Source: Psychrobacter immobilis (GTDB lineage Bacteria > Pseudomonadota > Gammaproteobacteria > Pseudomonadales > Moraxellaceae). From it: a DNA stretch of 64,000 nt. The stretch's first letter is position 1; the number at the start of each line of letters is the position of its first letter. The position numbers and the translations under genes were made by a program. The stretch is taken from contig NZ_CAJGZM010000004.1 in assembly GCF_904846175.1 (NCBI RefSeq), forward strand, positions 62,001 to 126,000, in the 5' to 3' direction. Below, piece after piece: positions 21,264 to 31,310 of the stretch. The notes under the pieces are model-generated. The model had not been told where the DNA came from. It was given only the letters and a program-made list of their open reading frames with translations, and searched no databases.

Positions 21264-22250
21264 ATGTGGAAGCAAAAAATAATAGCGATATGGTCTAAGT
21301 GTTTTTTAAAAATTTCAAAAAGTTGGCAACCAGACTTTGAAGAGCTTTCACCTTATATCTCTCCAGATATTCTATATTTCTTCACTGTAGATAAAAACTC
21401 TTCATATTGCATATCATGGAATACGACATATTCAGAACTGTTAGCGCTTAATTTAGGACACCTAGAAACAGATATAAATGGTGTGCAGTTTTATCATTTT
21501 GATATACCTATTATAGTGGGTCATATCAAATTTAATCATGCAAAGATTTTATGGAACTTTACTTCATTAGCGTCACCAATCCAGCATTATATAGTCGACA
21601 TTAGAGAGGGGTTAAGGCATACAGACACTTACTCAAAGCTAGCAGGAATGCTCTCTAAATATGAGACGTACGCGCAAAAAATTACCGATAATACGGTTAT
21701 GGATGAAGACTCTTTCAATTTGTGCATAAAAGATATCTTTTACGTTCTTAATTATTCGATACCTGATAGGTGTACTCGCTTAGATATTTATAATAAAAGA
21801 GATTATGCTTATCCTATTTTAATAGATAGTAATTATCAGCATCAAGGCACTGTTAGCAAAATTCACTATATGAGCTATGGGCTTAAAATTGAGCAATATC
21901 ATCACTATTATGATTACTGTATAAAACCTGTACCAAGCTTTGTTACGGCATTACTCAAGTATGATGAAGATAATATTGTTTGGATTGATAATGTAAATGA
22001 AGTAATAGGCTTTAAGGGTGATAATTTTTCTTTGATATTACCTAATAAAATTGAAAGTATTCAGATTGATAACTTACATCCAACAAAAGGTTGGGGTGGT
22101 TGTTGGATGCAGATTAAAATAGAGGGATTTAAAAGTAGTATTCGTATTTATCAAGTAATAGATGTTAATCAATTAGATAAATATACAGACGAATTTTCTG
22201 CTTTTTTTGGAGTTGATATTGTTATTAATGATAGAGGTTATGACTGTTAG
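21264..22250 (+). CDS. Unrecognised 328-aa protein, AT-rich gene
   Basis: I do not recognise this protein. It starts with ATG at 21264 after AAGGTCTAATTT, 17 bases behind the crotonase gene, so it may be co-transcribed. It has no signal peptide or membrane span. It is rich in Tyr, Phe, Trp, Ile and Asn, with a GGCWMQIKIEGF-type beta segment near 280 and an acidic, aromatic C-terminus (DEFSAFFGVDIVI). The base composition is clearly more AT-rich than its neighbours, which suggests acquisition from elsewhere. No function is proposed. Confidence 0.75.
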   Translation: MWKQKIIAIWSKCFLKISKSWQPDFEELSPYISPDILYFFTVDKNSSYCISWNTTYSELLALNLGHLETDINGVQFYHFDIPIIVGHIKFNHAKILWNFTSLASPIQHYIVDIREGLRHTDTYSKLAGMLSKYETYAQKITDNTVMDEDSFNLCIKDIFYVLNYSIPDRCTRLDIYNKRDYAYPILIDSNYQHQGTVSKIHYMSYGLKIEQYHHYYDYCIKPVPSFVTALLKYDEDNIVWIDNVNEVIGFKGDNFSLILPNKIESIQIDNLHPTKGWGGCWMQIKIEGFKSSIRIYQVIDVNQLDKYTDEFSAFFGVDIVINDRGYDC

Positions 22251-22495
22251 ATTAATAACGCCTCTTTAATCTCGTACGCTAAATAATCTATAGGTTAAAC
22301 AGTAATAGCGGATCGCAGGATTGGCTATTTACTTAGATATAATCAAATGCCTAGACCACATTTCTAGTGTTTCACAGCATCAATCTTCTAGCCTTAATCT
22401 CAGAGTACGTCTATGCAAACCTCATAAAGCGATTGGCGATGACGCCATTCGTGTTGTACCCTAAGCTATTATTTTTTCTAACTTAGGAGAATACA

Positions 22496-23671
22496 ATGCT
22501 GTACAACTTTGATGAAATATTAGATAGGCGTGATACGGGGTCAGTCAAATGGCATTATAGCGATGACACGATTCCGCTGTGGGTAGCAGATATGGACTTT
22601 AAGGCCGCCCAGCCTATCTTAAACGCGATTGAGCAAGTGTCGCAGCATGGCATATTGGGTTACACCGTGCCGACCGAGCCGTTGTATCAAGCGATTATCG
22701 ACTGGCATGGCAGTCGTTATGACTTGTGGCTGGATAAGCAGGATATCCTTTTTTCTCCGGGCGTTGTGCCAAGCTTAGCACTGATGACGAATGTTTTTAC
22801 CGAAGCAGGCGATGCGGTAATGGTTAATAATCCCATTTATACACCTTTTATGACCAAGGTTGAGCAAAACGGTCTCACGCTTGTGACTTCTGCATTAAAG
22901 GAAATCGATGGTAAGTATTATTTAGATTTGGCTGATATCGAAGCTAAGATTGTCGAGCATAAGGTTAAGCTTTATTTATTGTGTAATCCGCACAATCCAG
23001 GCGGACGTGTATGGACAGTGGATGAACTTGAGGCGCTGCTTTCGATTTGCAAAAAGTACAATGTAGCGATTGTTAGTGATGAGATTCATCAAGATCTAAC
23101 TTTGATTGGTCACACCTTTACGCCTTTTTTAACCCTAGCAAAAGGCTATGAGCACAAAGTAGTCAGCCTAACCTCGATGACAAAAACCTTTAACGTGGCT
23201 GGTATCAAAGGCTCAATGATATTTGCTAAAGATGAGGCGTTGCTCAGAAAAATCAGTCAGCAGCAACGTTTAAGTGACGAGCATGAGCTAAATTTATTTG
23301 CTTATACGGCGATGCGTCTTGCTTATGAGCAAGGTGGTGAGTGGTTGGCGCAGGCGCTTAATTATATTGAAGCCAATATCAACTTAACCCTGCAGTTTTT
23401 AGAAGAAAATCTGCCCAAAGTTAAGGTTATGCGCCCAGAAGCCTCGTATTTGATATGGCTGGATTGCTCAGCATACGCGCAAGATAATCAAGCGCTGTAT
23501 GATAAGTTAAGAGACGCTAAGGTTGAGCTCAATGCAGGGATTAAATATGGTGGTGAAGGGCACCTTAAAATGCGCCTGAATGTGGCGTGTCCTAAAGCGC
23601 TATTGATAGAGGGATTGAATCGCATGCATAAAGCCTTAAATAGCGTTGTTTTAAACAATAATGTCATTTAG
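22496..23671 (+). CDS. patB: PatB/MalY-family C-S lyase (PLP aminotransferase fold)
   Basis: A fold-type I PLP enzyme of the MalY/PatB group, which cleaves cystathionine or other cysteine conjugates (beta-lyase). The 391-aa protein begins with the family pattern YNFDEILDRRDTGSVKW and WVADMDF. It carries the substrate-side CNPHNPGGRVW (about 162-172), SDEIHQDL and the PLP lysine in SMTKTFNVAGIKGS (about 228-241). TTAGGAGAATACA is a strong ribosome site. Its last 8 bases overlap the 3' end of the convergent FGGY kinase gene. Whether it serves methionine biosynthesis or cysteine breakdown is open. Confidence 0.9.
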   Translation: MLYNFDEILDRRDTGSVKWHYSDDTIPLWVADMDFKAAQPILNAIEQVSQHGILGYTVPTEPLYQAIIDWHGSRYDLWLDKQDILFSPGVVPSLALMTNVFTEAGDAVMVNNPIYTPFMTKVEQNGLTLVTSALKEIDGKYYLDLADIEAKIVEHKVKLYLLCNPHNPGGRVWTVDELEALLSICKKYNVAIVSDEIHQDLTLIGHTFTPFLTLAKGYEHKVVSLTSMTKTFNVAGIKGSMIFAKDEALLRKISQQQRLSDEHELNLFAYTAMRLAYEQGGEWLAQALNYIEANINLTLQFLEENLPKVKVMRPEASYLIWLDCSAYAQDNQALYDKLRDAKVELNAGIKYGGEGHLKMRLNVACPKALLIEGLNRMHKALNSVVLNNNVI

Positions 23672-25232
23672 CAGGATAACCGGTAATATCTTGAATACTT
23701 TGATATAAAGGTTTTAAGCGCTCATACATTTTGAGATAAACTTCATTATAAAGGCGTTTGTAGAGCTGGACATTGGCGTCAATAGGCAAGAATTCATCAC
23801 CCAAATGGGTCATCGCCTCGCTTGCAGTCGCGTGATCAGGATAAACGCCAAGTCCCACCGCACAGTTAATGGCAGCGCCTAGTCCCGAGGCTTCATAAGT
23901 ATGCGGTCGATAAGCGGCCATACCGAAGATATCGGCGGTGAGCTGCATCGCTGAGTCGCTTTGAGAGCCACCACCAGACACACGCAGGTGTTTAATGGGT
24001 TTGCCTGTACGCTTCTCAATAGTATCAAAGCCAAGCTTTAGCTCATAAGCCAGCCCTTCTAGAATAGCGCGGTAAACATGCGCTCGCGTGTGTACATCGC
24101 CAAAACCAATAAGCGCGCCTTTGCCTTCAAGCCCCGGATGACGGACACCGGGTGACCAATACGGTTGCATCATTAATCCCATACAGCCCGCTGGAATGTC
24201 TTTTACTGCTTGATCGAGGAGTTTTTCGGTATCGATGCCTTGCGTCTTCGCAAGTTGCTCTTCATAGTGGGCAAATTGCTCCTTAAACCAGCTGACCATC
24301 CAAAAGCCTCGATAAATCATATATTCGTGATTATAGTAATTCGGCGTGGCAGCGGTGTAGGCGGGCATGTGCTTGAGGATCTCGACATAATTGCTCGAAG
24401 TGGTATTAATCGTCGCGGTGGTGCCAAAACTTAAACAGGCGGTGTCTGCCGCGAGGCCCGCTGCGCCTAACGCTTCGCAGGCTTTGTCACTAGCAGCGGC
24501 AATCATTGGGGTGCCCTCTAAAATCCCCGTGGCTTTAGCCGCCTTGGCACTGATATGACCAAGTGGCTGTCCCGGTGGAACAATTATAGGCATTTGCTCA
24601 GGTCGGCAGCTAAATAAGCGCCATTTAAGATCTTTGGGTTTTAGCCACGCTTGCGCTTTATAGTCATAAGGCAAATAGCCAACCGAATGGCCTGTCGAAT
24701 CGGCGAGTTCGCCGGTGAGTTGGTAGGTGAGGTATGCGGAGAGGTTGACATAGTGTGCAGTCTTTTTCCAAATCTCAGGCTCATTTTGTGCAAGCCAATT
24801 ACAGCGCGCTTTTTGCTGCGCTTCTTGTACCAGCTCACCCATGCCGATGATTTTGGTTAGCGGATTGAGAAAGCCGATATCATTGGTATTGCCGCGACGC
24901 AAATCCATCCAGACGATAGCTGGGCGTAACGGTTGTTTATCCTTGTCCAAACATATCATGGTATAGCGCTGGGTGGCGAGACTGACACCGGCAATTTGCT
25001 CGGGCGTGATATCGCAGTTTTGCCACAATTGCTGACAGGCTTCGCTTAATTTTTGCCAATAGTAGTCGGCATGTTGCTCTGCAAAATTTGGCTGCGTTGA
25101 AAAATACGGCTCGATAATGACGCGGGCTTTGGCAATCTCGCTACCGAATTGATCGAAGATAAGCGCTCTGACGCTTTGGGTGCCATTGTCGATAGCTAAG
25201 AAATAAATAGGGGCATCAAGGTTATGGGTCAT
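23664..25232 (-). CDS. FGGY-family carbohydrate kinase
   Basis: An ATP-dependent polyol or sugar kinase. The 522-aa protein opens with the phosphate-1 motif FLAIDNGTQSVRALIFD. It has a FGGY-type ATP loop SGGGSQSDSAMQL (about 416) and a C-terminal GLGAAINCAVGLG. The ATG at 25232 follows AAAGGACTACT. It is the last gene of a minus-strand set with a GlpD-like dehydrogenase and an AGPS-like flavoprotein, which points to glycerol, dihydroxyacetone or an alkyl-glycerol as substrate. It is not close enough by eye to GlpK to be named so. The 163-base gap to glpD holds no clear terminator. Confidence 0.85.
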   Translation of the reverse strand: MTHNLDAPIYFLAIDNGTQSVRALIFDQFGSEIAKARVIIEPYFSTQPNFAEQHADYYWQKLSEACQQLWQNCDITPEQIAGVSLATQRYTMICLDKDKQPLRPAIVWMDLRRGNTNDIGFLNPLTKIIGMGELVQEAQQKARCNWLAQNEPEIWKKTAHYVNLSAYLTYQLTGELADSTGHSVGYLPYDYKAQAWLKPKDLKWRLFSCRPEQMPIIVPPGQPLGHISAKAAKATGILEGTPMIAAASDKACEALGAAGLAADTACLSFGTTATINTTSSNYVEILKHMPAYTAATPNYYNHEYMIYRGFWMVSWFKEQFAHYEEQLAKTQGIDTEKLLDQAVKDIPAGCMGLMMQPYWSPGVRHPGLEGKGALIGFGDVHTRAHVYRAILEGLAYELKLGFDTIEKRTGKPIKHLRVSGGGSQSDSAMQLTADIFGMAAYRPHTYEASGLGAAINCAVGLGVYPDHATASEAMTHLGDEFLPIDANVQLYKRLYNEVYLKMYERLKPLYQSIQDITGYPAK

Positions 25233-25395
25233 AGTAGTCCTTTACTATGTAGAAATAGATATATAGCTCAATAAAAATACGATGATTATAGTGTGCTACT
25301 GGGGTAAGTTTTCCGCAGCCTCTGTCTGCGTAGGCACAGCAAGCAAGGAAAACTTATACCAGTAGCATTTGCTATTAATACAATATAAAAAAGCC

Positions 25396-27060
25396 CTAAG
25401 CTGCAGGCAGATGATAGTAGCGTTGCCATAAGGCTTGATAACGTTCAACTTCTTGCTGCCATTTTTGCTCATCCCAGCCAAGCTCCTGCTGACAGATTTG
25501 CTTCAGTCTTACACTAATCAGCGGGGTCATCGCGCCATGCGGCAGTATCAAGCCCAAGCGCGTACGGCGTAATAATAAATCATCTAAATGCATGACCTGC
25601 TCATAATGCGCCGCAAAGCGAATCTCCGCCCAGATAGTATTGCTATCGGTCACATAAGCCAAGTCATTATCATGTGCTAACTCTAATAAGGCATCAAGCT
25701 GTAGACCGTAAAACCCTAGCAAGCGTTGTTGCAATAGTGGTGTTAGGGTTGAAAACTTGGGATTGGTTGGCGGTTGATTACTAAAGACTTGGCTGCTATA
25801 TAAGACATTATTTTGAGTAGCCGACTCATCAAGTTCGAGCACCTTTTGACAAACCTTTAATACATCAAGGGCGATTAGGCGAAAGGTGGTTAACTTGCCA
25901 CCGCTGACGGTAACTAGGTTGTTATCCAACCAGACGCTATGGTCGCGTTTTTCTTTACTCGGGCTGACGCGCTTACCATCACCGCCATCAGAAATCAGTG
26001 GACGTACGCCTGCCCATGAGCTGATGACATCCTTGCGGCTAATGTCTACATTATCAAAGAGATTATTGGTCGCCGCCAATAGGTAATCCACCTCTTCATT
26101 AGTGATACCGACTTCGTTATCGTCTAATGGCGGATGATCCAAATCGGTTGTTCCAAGGACGGTACGGTTTTCCCACGGAAAGACAAAGACGGCTCTTTTA
26201 TCGACAGGATGCAAAAAGGTATAGGCTTGCTTGATTGGTAGGCGCTCTTGACTGACTACCAAATGACTGCCGCGCGACGGACGAATTTGCTTATGAAAGC
26301 TCTGTTCTGTTTGTTTGCTTGCTTGCATCCGTAAGGTGTCTGCCCAAGCACCCGTAGCACTAACCACCACTTTGGCATGGACATCGTAAGTATGATTGCT
26401 ATCTTCAGCAGAAGTATCTAATAGAGTAGCGCCAACTACCAAGCCTTGCTCATTGGTAATTAATGACTCAGCTTTAAGGTAATTAATCGCATGCGCACCA
26501 TCATGAGTCGCTTCGTCCAGCACGCGCATCACTAGACGTGAGTCATCGGTCACCGCGTCACTAAATTGACTGGCACCCAAAAATTTGTCTTGCTTGATGT
26601 GCGGATTAAGCTGTAAAAAAGCGTCTTTTTTAAAGTATTTAGAGTAGCGCTTACCCGCTAAACCATCGTAGACACGTAGCAAGGTATTGAATATCCATGG
26701 CGGTGGAAACTTGCCTTTATAATGCGGCATGACGTAATGCATCTCGTTGACGAGACCACTTGCTTCGCTAAGCATGCGCTCGCGCTCACGGACGCTCAGC
26801 AAAGTGGTTTTATAGTCACCTGAGGCAATGTAGCGCAGCCCGCCATGTACCATTTTACTTGAGCGGCTTGAGGTGCCCCAAGCAAAGTCTTTTTGCTCAA
26901 TTAATAAAACTGCTAAGCCGCGCCTTGCTGCTTCACGAGCAATACCAGCGCCAGTAATCCCGCCACCGATGATGAGCATATCCCACGGTTCTGAGCGTGT
27001 TAAAGGCGCTAGTGCTTGCGTGCGTTGCTGGCGTTGCTGATGTTGATTGGCTTGGTTCAT
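25396..27060 (-). CDS. glpD: Glycerol-3-phosphate dehydrogenase/oxidase (GlpD-like)
   Basis: An FAD enzyme of the inner membrane that oxidises sn-glycerol-3-phosphate to dihydroxyacetone phosphate and feeds electrons to the chain. The 554-aa protein has the Rossmann FAD motif IIGGGITGAGIAREAARRG (about 31-49), the SSKMVHGGLRYI signature (about 67-78) and the C-terminal GlpA/GlpD domain. It is longer than E. coli GlpD, with about 25 extra N-terminal residues rich in Gln and Arg. It lies 80 bases downstream of the AGPS-like gene and is probably in the same operon. Confidence 0.9.
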   Translation of the reverse strand: MNQANQHQQRQQRTQALAPLTRSEPWDMLIIGGGITGAGIAREAARRGLAVLLIEQKDFAWGTSSRSSKMVHGGLRYIASGDYKTTLLSVRERERMLSEASGLVNEMHYVMPHYKGKFPPPWIFNTLLRVYDGLAGKRYSKYFKKDAFLQLNPHIKQDKFLGASQFSDAVTDDSRLVMRVLDEATHDGAHAINYLKAESLITNEQGLVVGATLLDTSAEDSNHTYDVHAKVVVSATGAWADTLRMQASKQTEQSFHKQIRPSRGSHLVVSQERLPIKQAYTFLHPVDKRAVFVFPWENRTVLGTTDLDHPPLDDNEVGITNEEVDYLLAATNNLFDNVDISRKDVISSWAGVRPLISDGGDGKRVSPSKEKRDHSVWLDNNLVTVSGGKLTTFRLIALDVLKVCQKVLELDESATQNNVLYSSQVFSNQPPTNPKFSTLTPLLQQRLLGFYGLQLDALLELAHDNDLAYVTDSNTIWAEIRFAAHYEQVMHLDDLLLRRTRLGLILPHGAMTPLISVRLKQICQQELGWDEQKWQQEVERYQALWQRYYHLPAA

Positions 27061-27140
27061 AAACGACTCATCTCAAATGACACTCAGGTTAATCAGTGAC
27101 TCAATGTGTTTAAGCCACCCAGTCAGGCGACCGCTGCCTT

Positions 27141-28889
27141 TTACTCTTTAATTAAAACACCCGGATTCATGCGCTGCTCAGGGTCCAAGCTTTTGAGCAT
27201 ATCATGGGTTACTTGAATACCGAGCTTACCTTTTTCGGCAGCAAGGTACGGGGCATGATCGCGACCAACACCATGCTGATGCGATATCGTCGCTGTGCCA
27301 TTAGCCAGACTTAAACTGGCAGCATGTTTTATTTTTTGCCAGCGTTTTAAGGTCGTGGCGTGGTCTTTGGCTGCTCTAAAGAAGTAGGTGGTATAAAGAC
27401 TGGCACCTTGTTTATAGACGTGTGAGATATGAGTAAAGGCCATGACGTTTTCGCCTTCGTCTACCAAAGCGTTTTGAACTGCTTCTTGCATCTGCGCCAT
27501 TTGCTCGTCGATATGATTCCAGTTGGTTGCAGTCTCAAAGGTATCGACCATGATGCCTTTTTCCCATAAAGTGCCACGAAGATAAGGAAATTTAAAGCGT
27601 CCATGTGCCCATATATTACCCATGATATCGGTTATTTTACCAGTGACACTATTCTGCTGCTTTAATAGCTTATTAAACTGCGTCAGCGCCAGTTTATTCT
27701 GCGCTTTATCCCCTGATACGCCATAAGTGAGCATGACTTTTTCTGAGCTGAGTCCGCGCGCTTTTAGATAAGTGCTGATGGCCATAAATTGGCTGGGCGT
27801 CGTGCCCAAATGTAGATGCGCGTCAGTCTCGACTGCATTACTCAGACGCAGCATAGATAGGCGAATATTTTTCTGTACGGCTTGTCTAAGCACTTCTTTA
27901 CCCGCTTCCCAGTTTGGTAAAAAGGCGACTTTAAACAGCTCTTCTTCTGGTTGTGACTGCACCCGCATTTTGACTTCAGTAAAAATACCAGCGCGACCTT
28001 CAGTGCCCATCATCATTTCACGCAGATCAGGTCCTGCTGCTGACGCTGGAATATCAGCAATATTGAGTACCCCTTGCGGCGTCACCAACGTACCACCGGC
28101 AAACATCTGCTCGATACGTCCATAGCCTAAAGACTGCTGACCACTAGAGCGCGCTGCAATCCAGCCACCCAGTGTCGATAGCTCCCAAGACTGAGGATAA
28201 TGTCCCAAACGATAGCCGTGTGCGTCCAGTTGTGCTTCGACTGCTGGCCCTTGTGTACCTGCGCCAAAGGTAGCAATTTGGCTCTCGATATCTAAATCAA
28301 TAAGCTGATCCATCTTGCTCATGGCAATGGTCAATACGGGGCGTGAACCTTTTTGTGGATTGATATGACCAGCTACTGAAGTGCCGCCGCCAAAAGGAAT
28401 GACGATAAGGTCGTGCTCGCTCGCTAGCTTTAATAAGGTTTCGACATCAGCGGTCGATTCAGGAAAAGCGACCCCATCAGGAAAGACTTCAAAGTCGCCA
28501 CCATGCATGGCTATCCAGTCTGGAAAGCTTTGGCCGCGGGCGTGTCTGAGTCTGACCTCGTTATCGATAGATACCGTATCCAGCTTAGTCAGGGCAGCAG
28601 GCAAGCGCGATTTTGGGACGGTTTTGAGTACCTGCGCCAAACTGACAGAGTTTAGTTTTTTGGTTTTACCGATATGTGATTTAATCAGTTTTGCGCCATG
28701 TGGCGAAACTTTTTTATTGATATTGATATTACCCCAACCATTCCAGCGCGTTTGCTCAATAGGAGTGTTGGCGGAGGTATTAGCAGGTGTATTGGTGGGG
28801 TCGTTATCTTTTGAAGCCGTATCTAAAGAAATATTATCAGTATTAGTAGAAATAGCTTTTTTACGGAAAAGAGATGTGATGTTGCTCAT
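27141..28889 (-). CDS. AGPS-like FAD-binding oxidoreductase
   Basis: A VAO/PCMH-type flavoprotein resembling alkyldihydroxyacetonephosphate synthase. I chose the ATG at 28889 (582 aa), behind AGGTATGTCCCT. The frame continues to 28922. It has an FAD pyrophosphate loop (PFGGGTSVAGH), GLGYGRI-type linker sequence, and toward the C-terminus SHVYKQGASLYTTYFF and ISHQHGVGRDH, which match the active-site tyrosine and histidine blocks of AGPS-type enzymes. It heads the minus-strand set with glpD and the FGGY kinase. The first 60 residues are a variable Ser/Thr/Asn-rich stretch. A glycolate or D-lactate dehydrogenase-like role is a less likely alternative. Confidence 0.85.
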   Translation of the reverse strand: MSNITSLFRKKAISTNTDNISLDTASKDNDPTNTPANTSANTPIEQTRWNGWGNININKKVSPHGAKLIKSHIGKTKKLNSVSLAQVLKTVPKSRLPAALTKLDTVSIDNEVRLRHARGQSFPDWIAMHGGDFEVFPDGVAFPESTADVETLLKLASEHDLIVIPFGGGTSVAGHINPQKGSRPVLTIAMSKMDQLIDLDIESQIATFGAGTQGPAVEAQLDAHGYRLGHYPQSWELSTLGGWIAARSSGQQSLGYGRIEQMFAGGTLVTPQGVLNIADIPASAAGPDLREMMMGTEGRAGIFTEVKMRVQSQPEEELFKVAFLPNWEAGKEVLRQAVQKNIRLSMLRLSNAVETDAHLHLGTTPSQFMAISTYLKARGLSSEKVMLTYGVSGDKAQNKLALTQFNKLLKQQNSVTGKITDIMGNIWAHGRFKFPYLRGTLWEKGIMVDTFETATNWNHIDEQMAQMQEAVQNALVDEGENVMAFTHISHVYKQGASLYTTYFFRAAKDHATTLKRWQKIKHAASLSLANGTATISHQHGVGRDHAPYLAAEKGKLGIQVTHDMLKSLDPEQRMNPGVLIKE

Positions 28890-29523
28890 AGGGACATACC
28901 TGTCAATTTTATATATAGTCAAACTCTATATGAATCGGACACAGGTTCAGGCGCGCGCAGTCTACTATCCTGTAGTAATATTACTCGTCTTCCATGTGTC
29001 CAAATTATCTTGAACCGACTATCAGTGTTATTTAAGTTTGGATTTAGGTGTGGTTTAGATAATTGGAGCTAATTTAATTAACCACTGCTTAACCGCTGAT
29101 CGTTAGCTTGGGTAAACCATGCACACTCTACAGCGTTAAAGCCAAGTGCTGATAATCTGAGCATAGCACAATATAAACAAAAATTTCATACAGACTCGTC
29201 ATTTGTATAATAAAAATTCATGACTTTTTGTTTGGTCGTTAATTATCAATGATTTTTCAGGAATATTATTCTTATCACTGCGTAGTCATGCGTTAAAAAA
29301 AGTCTTATGAAGCTGCTGAATGTATTGTTGAGCTTGCTGCTTAAGTTAGACGCTTACCTTCCTAATATTCAAATAATCCTGAATATCCGCTAATAACGAT
29401 CAACAATCACCCATAAACACTAATAACTCGCAAAAATCATGGATAATTAGCCATCTAATAGCCATTAATGCGCGCAAACTTGTTAAAATAGGGCACTAAT
29501 TTTTTCTTGATGGACATCGATTT
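28890..29523. other. 634-bp divergent intergenic region
   Basis: It separates the minus-strand AGPS-like operon from plus-strand guaA and must hold both promoters. Near 28930-29025 the words GGACACA/TGTGTCC and GGTTCA/TGAACC occur as scrambled inverted pairs, possibly an operator. I see no conserved riboswitch and no gene. Confidence 0.4.
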
Positions 29524-31119
29524 ATGACCACTGCCGCTGCCACTCCTACAATTAAAGAAGACCGCATCTTAATCCTCGATTTTGGCTCACAATATAGTCA
29601 ATTAATCGCCCGCCGTGTACGCGATTCAGGCGTATTCTGTGAGATGTTCCCTTATGATATCGATACCCAGCGTATCACTGATTTTGGTGCCAAAGGCATC
29701 ATCCTATCTGGTGGCCCTGAGAGTGTCCATGCGGAAAACAGCCCACGCATTAACGATGCCGTATTTGACTTAGGCGTACCAGTATTAGGTATCTGCTATG
29801 GTATGCAAGCGATGGCAGAGCGTTTCGGTGGTAAAGTTCACGCCAGTAATATCCATGAATTTGGCGCAGCAACCATTAATATCGATGGCAAATCAACGCT
29901 GATTGATGGTATCGAAGACGAAGCAGCGAAGCTAAATGTTTGGATGAGTCATGGTGATAAAGTCATTGATGCACCACAAGGCTTCGATATCGTTGCCAGC
30001 ACGCCAAGCTGCCCGATTGCCATCATGGCAGACGATTCGCGCCATTATTATGGTTTACAGTTCCATCCTGAAGTCACGCATACCGCGCAAGGTTCTGCGT
30101 TGCTTGGTCGTTTTGTCCATGATATCTGTGGCTGCGCGGGTAGCTGGACGCCTGATAACATCATCGATATGCGTATTGAGCAGCTCAAAAAGCAAATCGG
30201 TGATAAGCAAGTATTACTTGGTTTATCTGGCGGTGTAGATAGCTCAGTCGTCGCGGCATTATTGCATAAAGCCATTGGCGATCAATTAACCTGTGTGTTT
30301 GTTGATACTGGCTTGCTCCGTCTGCATGAAGGCGACCAAGTGATGCAAATTTTCGCAGAAAACATGGGTGTCAAAGTCATCCGTGTCGATGCCGAAGAGT
30401 TATTCTTAACCGCATTGGCTGGCGAGTCTGATCCTGAAGCCAAGCGCAAAATCATCGGTAAAACCTTTATCGATGTATTCGCTAATAGTGCCCGTGAAGT
30501 GAGCGAGCAAAGCGATGGTAAAGTCATTGAATTCTTAGCGCAAGGGACGATTTATCCAGACGTCATCGAATCAGCCAAGTCGCATCAAGGTAAAGCGCAT
30601 GTGATTAAGAGCCATCATAACGTCGGTGGTTTGCCAGATGATTTGGCGTTTGAATTGGTTGAGCCGTTACGTGATTTGTTTAAAGATGAAGTGCGTAAAC
30701 TGGGTATCACCCTTGGTCTACCTGCGAAGATGATTAACCGTCATCCGTTCCCAGGACCGGGTTTGGGCGTGCGTATCTTAGGTGAAGTTACCAAAGAATT
30801 CGCTGATATCTTACGTGCTGCTGATGCTATCTTTATGGAAGAGTTAGAGAAATCAGGCTGGTATGAGAAAACCGCGCAAGCATTTGCGGTATTCCAACCA
30901 ATTAAATCAGTTGGCGTGGTCGGTGATGGTCGGCGCTATGCATGGGTAATTGCGCTACGTGCCGTTGAAACCGTCGACTTTATGACTGCGCGCTTTGCCC
31001 ATCTGCCGTATGATTTGATCGAGACGGTATCGAATCGAATCATGAACGAAATCGCTGAAGTATCACGCGTGACTTATGATGTGTCGAGTAAGCCGCCTGC
31101 AACGATTGAGTGGGAGTAA
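29524..31119 (+). CDS. guaA: GMP synthase (glutamine-hydrolysing)
   Basis: It aminates XMP to GMP using glutamine and ATP. The 531-aa protein has the class I glutamine amidotransferase domain ([25 protein letters not shown] with the catalytic cysteine near 93; FHPEVTHT with the catalytic histidine), the PP-loop ATP pyrophosphatase ([10 protein letters not shown], about 237-246) and the C-terminal dimerisation domain ending PPATIEWE. It starts with ATG at 29524 and stands alone; guaB is not adjacent. Confidence 0.98.
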   Translation: MTTAAATPTIKEDRILILDFGSQYSQLIARRVRDSGVFCEMFPYDIDTQRITDFGAKGIILSGGPESVHAENSPRINDAVFDLGVPVLGICYGMQAMAERFGGKVHASNIHEFGAATINIDGKSTLIDGIEDEAAKLNVWMSHGDKVIDAPQGFDIVASTPSCPIAIMADDSRHYYGLQFHPEVTHTAQGSALLGRFVHDICGCAGSWTPDNIIDMRIEQLKKQIGDKQVLLGLSGGVDSSVVAALLHKAIGDQLTCVFVDTGLLRLHEGDQVMQIFAENMGVKVIRVDAEELFLTALAGESDPEAKRKIIGKTFIDVFANSAREVSEQSDGKVIEFLAQGTIYPDVIESAKSHQGKAHVIKSHHNVGGLPDDLAFELVEPLRDLFKDEVRKLGITLGLPAKMINRHPFPGPGLGVRILGEVTKEFADILRAADAIFMEELEKSGWYEKTAQAFAVFQPIKSVGVVGDGRRYAWVIALRAVETVDFMTARFAHLPYDLIETVSNRIMNEIAEVSRVTYDVSSKPPATIEWE

Positions 31120-31260
31120 TATCAAACTAAAAATCTGATTAGCATTGTCAAACTCGTTCAGCCTACTTAATGTAGTGCTATCACTCGTTTTCCTCGCTAC
31201 TCAAATTTTTTGAATTGATATACAACTTATCAATAATCAAATGGTCTTACTATAGCTATA

Positions 31261-31291
31261 AAAAACACTCAACTTAGTTGGGTGTTTTTTT
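31261..31291. terminator. Terminator downstream of guaA
   Basis: A stem of AAAACACTCAAC with GTTGGGTGTTTT (one G-U pair), a TTA loop and a run of seven T. It sits between guaA and the convergent HNH remnant and could serve both strands. Confidence 0.85.
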
Positions 31292-31310
31292 CGGTTCAAA
31301 GTTAAGTGTT

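Noticed and set aside
27772..28125. A 117-codon plus-strand open frame within the AGPS-like gene
   Set aside because: It is the antisense of a conserved FAD-binding domain with no independent support.
28381..29013. A 210-codon plus-strand open frame opposite the AGPS-like gene
   Set aside because: It overlaps the N-terminal part of a well-supported minus-strand protein, has no recognisable family pattern and is composed of antisense reading.
28923..29025. A strict inverted operator between the AGPS-like operon and guaA
   Set aside because: GGACACA/TGTGTCC and GGTTCA/TGAACC pairs occur but in a scrambled order, so no simple operator palindrome can be claimed.
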